Shown: in pieces, positions 55,283 to 64,000 of the stretch
Layout of the letters: each line of letters starts with the position of its first letter
Numbering within the stretch: position 1 is the stretch's first letter
From: Clostridium sp. SM-530-WT-3G
Lineage (GTDB): Bacteria > Bacillota > Clostridia > Clostridiales > Clostridiaceae
Direction: 5' to 3'
DNA: 64,000 nucleotides
Assembly: GCF_012843905.1 (NCBI RefSeq)
Contig: NZ_JABAGC010000005.1
Coordinates: 1-64,000 of the forward strand
The notes under the pieces: model-generated
What the model saw: only the letters and a program-made list of their open reading frames with translations
Told to the model about the DNA's origin: nothing
Databases searched by the model: none
Position numbers and translations under genes: made by a program

Positions 55283-56812
55283 ATGAAGAGTAATAAAGTA
55301 TTATTAAAGAATGAATTAAACGCAAATATATTCACAGCAAGAGTTATGAGAATGACTTGTATATTTTTGGTGGTGGCTCAACTATTAAATTATTTGAATA
55401 TATTTACAGTGACAAAGTCAGTAATGACAGCAACAGTTATATTAGGAATTATAATGCTTCTTATACCAACATTGATGGTTGATGTACTAAAGTTAGAAAA
55501 AAATTATGTGAAATACGTAGCGCTTACATGTTCTGTAATAGCTATTGGGATACTTAATGTAACATTATCTCATCATGTAATATTATTATTTTTATTCCCT
55601 TTAACATTATCTTGTTTGTATTTTTCAAAAAAAATTACTTTTGTGGTTTTATGTGAGATAATAGTAGTAACAATTATTTCTCAAATAATGGCGTTTTTAT
55701 TTAATTTCACAAAGGATAATAATATAGATACGGTAATGGAATTGGTGTATTTTGGATTGGTACCAAGACTTATGGAAGTTTTGGCGCTTGCATTAATATT
55801 AATACATATTAATGCAAGAACATCTGTATTATTAAAAAATGTTATAGATTCGCAAAGTAAAAGCGAAGATATGATTGATGAAATGAAAAATGTTTCAGAA
55901 AAATCAGCAGATATGTCAAAAGAGTTAATTCAAAGTTTAGATATATTATCAAAAGTTACTAGTGACATATCTTCTACTAATGAAATGATTGTATGTAATT
56001 CAAAAGAATTAAGAAATGGATCTTCAGAGGCTATTATACATATAAGCGAGGCAAATAGTAATATTGACCATATAAATAATGGAATAGTAGAACTTTCAAA
56101 TGAAAGTAGAAGTGTATATGATTTGTCAAATGATGTTAAAAGAATAACAATGACTAATTCTGAAATGATGAATATAGCAGCTGAAAAAATGGTTACAATA
56201 AATGAAAGTACAAATGATACTAAGGAAATAATAAATATTTTAGGTGATAAATCTAAGGAAATAGTAGGGATTGTTAATCTTATAAGTGAAATATCATCTC
56301 AGACAAATTTATTAGCACTTAATGCAGCGATAGAATCTGCAAGGGCAGGGGAAGCTGGAAAAGGTTTTGCGGTAGTAGCTGAAGAAGTTAGAAAATTAGC
56401 TGAAGAATCGCAAAATGCAGTAAGTAATATAGATAACATAATTAAAGAGGTTATAGTAAATACTAATAAAGCAGTACGATCAATGGATAATAATGCAGAA
56501 TTAGTTAATAAGGGCCTTGAATCTATGGTACAAGCTAAAAAATCATCAGATGAAGTTTTACTAGCAAATGAACAAATGAGCATGAGGCTAGAAAAAATAC
56601 AGAAAATTACCGAAAATGTTATGGTAAGCAGTAGTGATATTGTAAATATTGTTGGACAAGTTAGAAGTATATGCAATAGAAGTTTAAATGGAATAGAAAG
56701 CGTTTTTGAAGCTACTAATGGAGAGGGTGAAGCAATTCAGAAACTAGTTGAATTAGTATCAGTTATTGAAAGAATAACTGATGAATTAAAAATATTAGTT
56801 GAAAGAAATTAA
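55283..56812 (+). CDS. methyl-accepting chemotaxis protein with multi-pass N-terminus
   Basis: A 509-residue chemoreceptor. Residues about 20-175 carry about six hydrophobic segments and no large extracellular sensor domain. A helical linker follows without a visible HAMP motif. The signalling domain (about 200-509) has the conserved hairpin tip near residues 335-375 ([20 protein letters not shown], then [18 protein letters not shown]), which contacts CheW and CheA. What it senses is unknown; a membrane-embedded or cytoplasmic signal is more likely than a periplasmic one. It sits between tpiA and gpmI with terminators on the upstream side. Confidence 0.92.
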   Translation: MKSNKVLLKNELNANIFTARVMRMTCIFLVVAQLLNYLNIFTVTKSVMTATVILGIIMLLIPTLMVDVLKLEKNYVKYVALTCSVIAIGILNVTLSHHVILLFLFPLTLSCLYFSKKITFVVLCEIIVVTIISQIMAFLFNFTKDNNIDTVMELVYFGLVPRLMEVLALALILIHINARTSVLLKNVIDSQSKSEDMIDEMKNVSEKSADMSKELIQSLDILSKVTSDISSTNEMIVCNSKELRNGSSEAIIHISEANSNIDHINNGIVELSNESRSVYDLSNDVKRITMTNSEMMNIAAEKMVTINESTNDTKEIINILGDKSKEIVGIVNLISEISSQTNLLALNAAIESARAGEAGKGFAVVAEEVRKLAEESQNAVSNIDNIIKEVIVNTNKAVRSMDNNAELVNKGLESMVQAKKSSDEVLLANEQMSMRLEKIQKITENVMVSSSDIVNIVGQVRSICNRSLNGIESVFEATNGEGEAIQKLVELVSVIERITDELKILVERN

Positions 56813-56963
56813 AATGCCTAGGTCATATATAATATTTTTTTCGCATATATTATAAGTTAAGTTGCAATAAATCGCGAAAAATAATATAATTAAGTCGTTA
56901 AAATGTAGATAAAATAACGAAATGTTTTATGATTTAAAAAAGAAAATTTGGAGGGATAGGAAT

Positions 56964-58502
56964 ATGTCAAAGAAGCCAGTTATGTTAATGATATTAGATG
57001 GTTTTGGAATAGCACCAAAATCAGAAGGAAATGCTGTAGCTTTAGCTAAAAAACCTAATTTTGATAAATTAACTAAAGAATATCCAACTGCACAATTACA
57101 AGCTAGTGGATTACAAGTTGGTCTTCCAGAAGGTCAAATGGGTAACTCAGAAGTTGGACATTTAAATATAGGGTCAGGTAGAATAGTATACCAAGAATTA
57201 ACTAGAATAACTAAAGCCATTAATGATGGAGAATTCTTTGAAAATGAAGCTCTTAAATTAGCTATGGAAAATGCAAAGAAACCAGGAGCAGCATTACACT
57301 TAATGGGTCTATTATCTGATGGTGGAGTTCACTCTCATATAGATCACTTAAGAGGACTTTTAGAATTCGCTAAAAGAGAAGGCGTTCAAAATGTATATGT
57401 TCATGCATTTATGGATGGTAGAGATGTTCCACCTTCATCAGGAAAGGAATTCATTGAAAAGACAGAAGCTATGATGGCTGAAATTGGAGTAGGTAAAATA
57501 GCTACTGTAAGTGGTAGATACTATGCAATGGATAGAGATAATAGATGGGAAAGAGTAGAATTAGCTTACAATGCTATGGTTTTAGGTAAAGGTGAAACTG
57601 CTACAAGTGCAGTAGAAGCTATTGAAAACTCATACCATGATAATAAAACAGATGAGTTCGTATTACCAACAGTTATAACTGAAGATGGTAAGCCAGTAGC
57701 TCATATTAAAAATGGAGATTCAGTTGTATTCTTTAACTTTAGACCAGATAGAGCAAGAGAAATAACTAGAGCTATAAATGATAAAGAATTCACAGGATTT
57801 AAGAGAGAAACTTTAAATCTTACTTTTGTAACTATGACTCAATATGATAAAACTTTAGAAGGCGTTCATATCGCATATAAACCACAAGTATTAACTAATA
57901 CTCTTGGTGAATATTTAAGCAAGAATGGAAAAACTCAATTAAGAATTGCTGAAACTGAAAAATATGCTCACGTTACTTTCTTCTTCAATGGTGGAGTTGA
58001 AAAAGAAAATGAAGGTGAAGACAGAAAAGTTATTCCTTCACCAAAGGTTGCGACTTATGATTTAAAACCTGAAATGAGTGCTTATGAAGTAACAGAAGAA
58101 TTACTTGAAAGATTAGATAGCGATAAATATGATGTTATAATCTTAAATTTTGCTAACCCAGATATGGTTGGTCATACAGGTGTTGTTGATGCAGCTGTTA
58201 AGGCTATAGAAGCTGTTGATGAATGTTTAGGAAACATAGTAGATAAAGTTTTAGAAAAGGATGGAACAGTATTTATAACTGCTGACCATGGTAATGCTGA
58301 AACTGAAATAGATTTCTCAACAGGAAATCCATTTACAGCTCATACTACTAATCCAGTTCCACTTGTGTGGGTATCAAACCATACAGAAGGAAAAACGCTT
58401 AAAGATGGTAAGTTAGCAGATTTAGCTCCAACAATGTTAAATGTATTAGGATTACCAGTACCAGCAGAAATGACTGGAGAAAACTTAATAGTAAATAAAT
58501 AG
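56964..58502 (+). CDS. gpmI: 2,3-bisphosphoglycerate-independent phosphoglycerate mutase
   Basis: Converts 3- to 2-phosphoglycerate with two manganese ions. The 512-residue protein has the phosphoserine in [10 protein letters not shown] near residue 62 and the metal ligands in [17 protein letters not shown] and ADHGNAE. GGAGGGA at 56950-56956 fixes the start at ATG 56964, not the upstream ATG at 56922. It is followed by a compact terminator, then a kinase-like gene and eno. Confidence 0.97.
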   Translation: MSKKPVMLMILDGFGIAPKSEGNAVALAKKPNFDKLTKEYPTAQLQASGLQVGLPEGQMGNSEVGHLNIGSGRIVYQELTRITKAINDGEFFENEALKLAMENAKKPGAALHLMGLLSDGGVHSHIDHLRGLLEFAKREGVQNVYVHAFMDGRDVPPSSGKEFIEKTEAMMAEIGVGKIATVSGRYYAMDRDNRWERVELAYNAMVLGKGETATSAVEAIENSYHDNKTDEFVLPTVITEDGKPVAHIKNGDSVVFFNFRPDRAREITRAINDKEFTGFKRETLNLTFVTMTQYDKTLEGVHIAYKPQVLTNTLGEYLSKNGKTQLRIAETEKYAHVTFFFNGGVEKENEGEDRKVIPSPKVATYDLKPEMSAYEVTEELLERLDSDKYDVIILNFANPDMVGHTGVVDAAVKAIEAVDECLGNIVDKVLEKDGTVFITADHGNAETEIDFSTGNPFTAHTTNPVPLVWVSNHTEGKTLKDGKLADLAPTMLNVLGLPVPAEMTGENLIVNK

Positions 58503-58505
58503 TTT

Positions 58506-58536
58506 GTAAAAAGTGCTGCTTTGCAGCACTTTTTTA
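58506..58536 (+). terminator. terminator after gpmI
   Basis: aaaaagtgctgc and gcagcacttttt form a tight 11-bp hairpin with a T run. It lies 4 bases after the stop. Confidence 0.92.
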
Positions 58537-58565
58537 GTTAGCAATTAACAAGTAACAGTTAACTA
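58537..58565. repeat. partial copy of the gttaac repeat family
   Basis: gttagcaattaacaagtaacagttaac, directly after the gpmI terminator. It keeps the ttaac/gttaac words without the second arm, so it looks like a degenerate copy. Confidence 0.5.
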
Positions 58566-58629
58566 AAATATTGGTTCTATTTTACGAGTATTTTCAATAT
58601 ATTAGTAAAAAAAGAGTAGGATTGATTGT

Positions 58630-59217
58630 ATGAAGAAAAATTTTGCATATTCTGCTGATTTTGATGAAGATACAGAGATACTGTTTAGAGAAGCTACATA
58701 TTTAGGGCAAGGAAATAATGGAATAGTTTATAAATTGCCAGGTAATAAAGTAATTAAGCTCTTTTTAAGTCCTAAAGTTTGTAATGATGAGGGAAGTATA
58801 TTAGTTAAAACGAAAGAATCTAAATATTTTCCTAAAATATATAAAAAGGGCAGATTGTATATTGTCAGGGAAATGGTTCAAGGTGAACAACTTGATAAAT
58901 ATATAAAGAAAAATGGATTAAGTGATAAGTTGATAGAAAATATCTATAATCTATTAAAGGAATTTAGAAGATTAAAATTTAAGAAAATCGATACAAGATG
59001 TAAAGATATATTAGTATCGGAAGATGAAAGTCTTATGATTATAGATCCTAAAAAAGCATATGTAAGAAAAATGGATTATCCAAGACATTTAATGAAGGGG
59101 TTATATAAGTTAGGTACTTTAGATAGGTTTTTTACTGGATTAAATGAAATTGATAAGAAGGCTTCTAGGGAATGGAAAGAAAAATTTTATAAATATTGTG
59201 ATTCAGAAGAAATTTAG
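58630..59217 (+). CDS. small protein-kinase-like protein, degenerate motifs
   Basis: A 195-residue protein with the N-lobe of a protein kinase: the glycine loop GQGNNGIVYKL (about residues 26-36) and the lysine in KVIKLFL (about 42). The following C-lobe is short. In place of HRD-N there is IDTRCKDILV (about 121-130) and in place of DFG a short IDPKK near residue 142, so the catalytic aspartate is not obvious. It resembles small Bacillus/Clostridium kinases of the YrzF type, which may bind ATP without strong catalysis. It lies between gpmI and eno but has its own terminators on both sides. Confidence 0.72.
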   Translation: MKKNFAYSADFDEDTEILFREATYLGQGNNGIVYKLPGNKVIKLFLSPKVCNDEGSILVKTKESKYFPKIYKKGRLYIVREMVQGEQLDKYIKKNGLSDKLIENIYNLLKEFRRLKFKKIDTRCKDILVSEDESLMIIDPKKAYVRKMDYPRHLMKGLYKLGTLDRFFTGLNEIDKKASREWKEKFYKYCDSEEI

Positions 59218-59227
59218 ATGATATTTT

Positions 59228-59261
59228 AATGCGTTATTTTTTATATCGCATTTTTTATTTT
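59228..59261 (+). terminator. terminator after the kinase-like gene
   Basis: aatgcgttat pairs imperfectly with atatcgcatt and ttttatttt follows. Confidence 0.7.
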
Positions 59262-59367
59262 GAATAATATTAATATGAACAAGGATATAATTCCGGTTTT
59301 TAAAATTTTTATTGGTAAATTAAGCTATAACTTTGTTGTGAATATTTCTAAATGGAATTACTAATAA

Positions 59368-60750
<1,383 letters not shown>

Positions 60751-60762
60751 ATATGACTAATA

Positions 60763-60801
60763 TAAAAATGGTATAGATTAAAAATCTATACCATTTTTAT
60801 A
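60763..60801 (+). terminator. terminator after eno
   Basis: taaaaatggtatagatt pairs perfectly with aatctataccattttta around a short loop; the T run is within the 3' arm. Confidence 0.9.
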
Positions 60802-60856
60802 TGTAAAAGTGATATAATATATATAAGCTCAGATGTGATTTTTTACTAGAGAAAAG

Positions 60857-60885
60857 TTGTAATGAGTAACTAAATATGATATGAT
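60857..60885 (+). promoter_or_regulatory. promoter for secG
   Basis: TTGTAA (60857-60862) and TATGAT (60880-60885) with a 17-bp spacer, 40 bases before the secG start. Confidence 0.6.
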
Positions 60886-60924
60886 TTAGATTAGACGTAT
60901 TGATTATTATAGGAGGTGTAACCT

Positions 60925-61155
60925 ATGGAAAATATATTACTAGCAATAGAAATAATATTAGGATTAGCTATTATTGTTACTATATATATGCAGCCAAGTA
61001 AAGCAGATGCACTTAGTGGATTAATTCAAGGAGCATCGGAAGATACTTTCTTTGCAAAAAACAAATCAAGAACTAAAGAAGTTATACTTGTAAGATTAAC
61101 AGTATTCTTCTCAGTATTATTTGCAATAAATACACTTATAATTAATATAATATAG
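60925..61155 (+). CDS. secG: protein translocase subunit SecG
   Basis: A 76-residue, two-helix subunit of the Sec translocon. The first membrane helix is residues 1-22, the loop has the conserved SKADALSGLIQGASEDTFF with the FFAKNK segment, and the second helix is about 52-74. AGGAGGTG is the ribosome binding site. Its place between eno and rnr is standard for clostridia. Confidence 0.95.
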   Translation: MENILLAIEIILGLAIIVTIYMQPSKADALSGLIQGASEDTFFAKNKSRTKEVILVRLTVFFSVLFAINTLIINII

Positions 61156-61164
61156 CAATTGTCT

Positions 61165-61195
61165 GAGCTACTTTATTTTTAAGTAGCTTTTTTTA
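61165..61195 (+). terminator. terminator after secG
   Basis: gagctactt and aagtagctt form a 9-bp stem, with six or seven T following. Confidence 0.85.
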
Positions 61196-61383
61196 TATGT
61201 TAATTTATATTTTATTATGGTTACAGTATAAATATAATATATGAAACAATTTTTTTAATATATAATGCTGCAATAAATATAATACTATTAATAGAATTTT
61301 ATGACATACTAATGAATATATCTATAAAGTGATTGCCTAATCTTTATACTAACTAACCTAAATTTAAATGAGGGGTGAGAGGT

Positions 61384-63408
61384 ATGAATTTATTATATGT
61401 TTCAATTTTAATTGGTATTATTTCTATTTGTGTTGTTGCCTTTTTAGCAAAAGACATCTTGAGTAAAGATGTTGGTGATGAGAGAATGAAAGAAATTTCA
61501 GGATATATTGAAGAAGGTGCAATGGCATTTTTAAAAAAGGAATATTCCTATCTTGCAGTATTTATTGTAGTTGTAGCATTAGCTATATTGCTATTTTTAA
61601 GTCCTAAGACTGCGATTGCATTTGTTATAGGTGCAATTTTTTCTATTGTAGCAGGATATGTTGGAATGAGAATTGCTGTTAAAGCAAATGTAAGAACAGC
61701 TCAGGCTGCTAAAAATGGGATAAAGGGTGCATTAGAAGTAGCATTTTCAGGTGGTTCAGTAATGGGGTTAGGTGTTGTAGGATTAGGATTAATAGGACTT
61801 AGCTTTTTCAGTTTGGTTTATGATTTAAATGCAGAATACATTACTGGTTTTGGACTTGGAGCATCATCTATAGCTTTATTTGCTAGAGTTGGTGGAGGTA
61901 TATATACAAAAGCAGCTGATGTTGGTGCAGACTTAGTTGGAAAAGTTGAGGCTGGAATTCCAGAAGATGATCCTAGAAATCCAGCAGTTATAGCTGATAA
62001 TGTTGGTGACAATGTTGGTGATGTTGCAGGAATGGGAGCTGATTTATTTGAATCTTATGTAGGGTCAATTATTTCTGCAATTACATTAGGAGCAGCACTA
62101 TCAAGTACCTTTGGTAAAAATATAATAATATTCCCTATATTATTATCAGCAGTTGGTATTTTAGCTTCATTGGTAGGTATAATATACGTTAAGTTGTATA
62201 AAGGAGACAATCCACAGAAGGCTTTAAATGGTGGGACTGCAATTTCGGGAATAATAGTACTTGTAGTTGGTTTTATTTTATGTAATGGTATGCTTGGAAA
62301 TTTGAAGATATTTATACCTATAATTTCAGGATTGATAGTAGGACTTGCAATTGGTAAGATTACTGAATATTTTACTTCATCAGATTTTAAATCAGTAAAA
62401 TTAATTGCAGATGAATCGAAGACTGGTCCTGCAACTAATATAATATCAGGATTGGCAGTAGGTATGAAATCAACAGTTCCACCAATATTATTGATAGTTG
62501 TAGGAATAATTATTTCTTACTATGGCATAGGTGGAGCTAAGGATACTGCTCTTGGATTATATGGTATAGCACTTTCAGCAGTTGGAATGTTATCTACAAC
62601 AGCTACTACAGTAGCTGTTGATGCATATGGACCAATAGCAGATAATGCTGGAGGCATTGCAGAAATGAGTAATTTAGATGAAAGTGTAAGAGAAATTACA
62701 GATAAGCTTGATTCAGTTGGAAATACAACAGCAGCTATAGGAAAAGGGTTTGCTATAGGTTCAGCAGCACTTACAGCATTAGCATTATTTGCTTCATATT
62801 CTCAAGCTGTAAAACTTGAAACTATAAATTTACTTAATCCATTAACTTTAGTTGGAGTATTACTTGGAGGTATGCTTCCATTCTTATTTGGAGCACTTAC
62901 AATGCAATCTGTAGGTAAGGCAGCTACAGAAATGGTTGAAGAAGTAAGACATCAATTTAAAGAAAAGAAAGGCATATTAGAAGGTACTGAGAAACCAGAT
63001 TATTCTAGATGTGTTGCTATATCAACTAATGCAGCATTAAGAAAAATGATTTTACCAGGAATATTAGCAATTATTTCACCACTTCTTACAGGATTATTAT
63101 TAGGTACTGAGGCTCTTGCAGGTTTAATTGGTGGTGGAGTTTTAGCAGGTGTATTACTTGCTATAATGATGGCTAATGCTGGTGGAGCATGGGATAATGC
63201 TAAGAAGTATATTGAAACAGGTGTTAATGGTGGTAAGGGAAGCGACCCTCATAAAGCAGCTGTTGTTGGTGATACTGTTGGTGATCCTTTTAAAGATACA
63301 TCAGGCCCAGCAATGAATATATTAATAAAATTAATGACAATAGTTTCAGTTGTATTTGCACCATTAATTGCAACATATGGTGGATTATTAATAAATCTTT
63401 TTAAATAA
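61384..63408 (+). CDS. hppA: membrane-bound pyrophosphatase, K+-dependent type
   Basis: Hydrolyses pyrophosphate and pumps H+ or Na+ across the membrane. The 674-residue protein has 15 or 16 hydrophobic segments and the motif block [33 protein letters not shown] (about residues 180-225) and [10 protein letters not shown] (about 425). In [11 protein letters not shown] (about 450) the position after TT is alanine, which in this family marks the K+-dependent branch (K+-independent enzymes have lysine). Whether H+ or Na+ is moved cannot be told from sequence. AGGGGTGAG precedes the ATG at 61384; GTG 61375 is inside that site. Confidence 0.96.
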   Translation: MNLLYVSILIGIISICVVAFLAKDILSKDVGDERMKEISGYIEEGAMAFLKKEYSYLAVFIVVVALAILLFLSPKTAIAFVIGAIFSIVAGYVGMRIAVKANVRTAQAAKNGIKGALEVAFSGGSVMGLGVVGLGLIGLSFFSLVYDLNAEYITGFGLGASSIALFARVGGGIYTKAADVGADLVGKVEAGIPEDDPRNPAVIADNVGDNVGDVAGMGADLFESYVGSIISAITLGAALSSTFGKNIIIFPILLSAVGILASLVGIIYVKLYKGDNPQKALNGGTAISGIIVLVVGFILCNGMLGNLKIFIPIISGLIVGLAIGKITEYFTSSDFKSVKLIADESKTGPATNIISGLAVGMKSTVPPILLIVVGIIISYYGIGGAKDTALGLYGIALSAVGMLSTTATTVAVDAYGPIADNAGGIAEMSNLDESVREITDKLDSVGNTTAAIGKGFAIGSAALTALALFASYSQAVKLETINLLNPLTLVGVLLGGMLPFLFGALTMQSVGKAATEMVEEVRHQFKEKKGILEGTEKPDYSRCVAISTNAALRKMILPGILAIISPLLTGLLLGTEALAGLIGGGVLAGVLLAIMMANAGGAWDNAKKYIETGVNGGKGSDPHKAAVVGDTVGDPFKDTSGPAMNILIKLMTIVSVVFAPLIATYGGLLINLFK

Positions 63409-63433
63409 TTATGTAGAAATATTTAAATAATAG

Positions 63434-63485
63434 AAAAAGAATCTATATTGAATGATATATTAATTCAATATAGATTCTTTTTTAA
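63434..63485 (+). terminator. terminator after hppA
   Basis: aaaaagaatctatattgaat pairs perfectly with attcaatatagattctttttt, 20 bp. Confidence 0.92.
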
Positions 63486-63690
63486 TTATACGTAGAATAT
63501 ATAGAGATTTAAAATATAAAAAATTATTGATTGATATAAAAAAATTAAATATGTCAATACTAATAAATAGTATATAAAAACTATAATGTGTTATATTATT
63601 GTGGTAGTATATAGTTATACAGAATAATATATAGTAAATTGTATTATAGTGCTATTTATTGCACTATAATTTTTTATAAGGAGGATAATT

Positions 63691-64000
63691 ATGGGAATTA
63701 AACAAACGCTAGCTAACTTTATGAGAGAGCCTGCCTATAATCCTATGGATATAGAAGAACTAATTGCAATATTTGATATAAAGAAACATGAATATACAGC
63801 TTTTAAAAAAATATTAAGAATGATGGAAAGTGAAGGTATAATAAGAAAGACCAAAAGAAATAAGTATATGATAGCTGATGGAGTGGAAAATCATGAAGAA
63901 CAAGATACTAATTTAGTTATTGGAATACTTCAGGCTCATCCAAAGGGTTTTGGATTTCTTATACCTGAAGAAGAAGGACAAAAGGATGTATTTATACCAA
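63691..64000 (+). CDS. rnr: ribonuclease R, 5' part
   Basis: The window ends inside this gene after 103 codons. The visible part has the N-terminal helix-turn-helix region (MGIKQTLANFMREPAYNPMD) and the cold-shock-type RNA-binding start near residue 75 (LVIGILQAHPKGFGFLIPE). RNase R is a 3'-5' exonuclease that degrades structured RNA and works with SmpB/tmRNA. AGGAGG at 63680-63685 sets the start. In other clostridia secG is followed directly by rnr; here hppA lies between. Confidence 0.93.
   Translation, partial: MGIKQTLANFMREPAYNPMDIEELIAIFDIKKHEYTAFKKILRMMESEGIIRKTKRNKYMIADGVENHEEQDTNLVIGILQAHPKGFGFLIPEEEGQKDVFIP

Overview
The window is a low-GC (under about 30% by eye), gene-dense stretch of a spore-forming anaerobic Firmicute. 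AT-rich codon use, strong AGGAGG ribosome binding sites, spore genes (cotJABC, prkA-yhbH-spoVR, a SpoIVFB-like protease) and the order rpoN-cggR-gapA-pgk-tpiA-gpmI-eno-secG-rnr all point to Clostridium sensu stricto, probably near C. butyricum or C. beijerinckii; the species is an inference. I see no prophage, insertion sequence, CRISPR array, tRNA or rRNA gene.

Layout. 0.3-4.5 kb: a truncated SpoIVFA/M23-like membrane protein, a SpoIVFB-like site-2 protease and a paired radical-SAM/DUF2344 unit. 4.6-10.8 kb: RNase G, then the rplU-prp-rpmA ribosomal operon behind an L21 leader, then obgE, yhbY, nadD and yqeK. 11-20.6 kb: envelope genes (LCP ligase, D,D-carboxypeptidase, processive glycosyltransferase, polysaccharide deacetylase), an RluA synthase, rlmD, and a comEA gene with no ATG, GTG or TTG codon in its frame. 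20.7-31.4 kb: two hemerythrin-type proteins, cotJABC, a cyclophilin lipoprotein, prkA-yhbH-spoVR and a rubrerythrin, forming a spore and oxidative/nitrosative stress block. 31.4-38.6 kb: phospholipid genes, a YgiQ radical-SAM protein and a soluble MgtE-like protein behind an apparent leader peptide. 38.6-48.6 kb: a Cys T-box ahead of cysK-cysE-queG, then plsC-like, nth, ddl, a GH25 lysozyme, a VanW/G5 protein, trmL and degV. 48.8-64 kb: rpoN and the CggR-controlled lower-glycolysis cluster, with an inserted chemoreceptor and a kinase-like gene, then secG, a membrane pyrophosphatase and the 5' end of rnr.

How it fits together. CggR probably represses its own transcript through two TGGGACATA boxes 21 bp apart, controlling triose-phosphate to phosphoenolpyruvate flux; hairpins between gapA, pgk and tpiA probably set the ratio of products. 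Cysteine synthesis is set by charging of tRNA-Cys. L27 carries the Firmicute N-terminal extension that the neighbouring Prp protease removes.

Most interesting observations: the ATT-initiated comEA; a perfect 52-bp duplication of the 3' end of rlmD resembling an integration scar; a 31-codon upstream ORF that covers one arm of a hairpin just before the MgtE-like gene; two families of dispersed palindromic intergenic repeats; a remnant of a YbhB/PEBP gene; and the apparent loss of rsfS from its usual place after the LCP gene.
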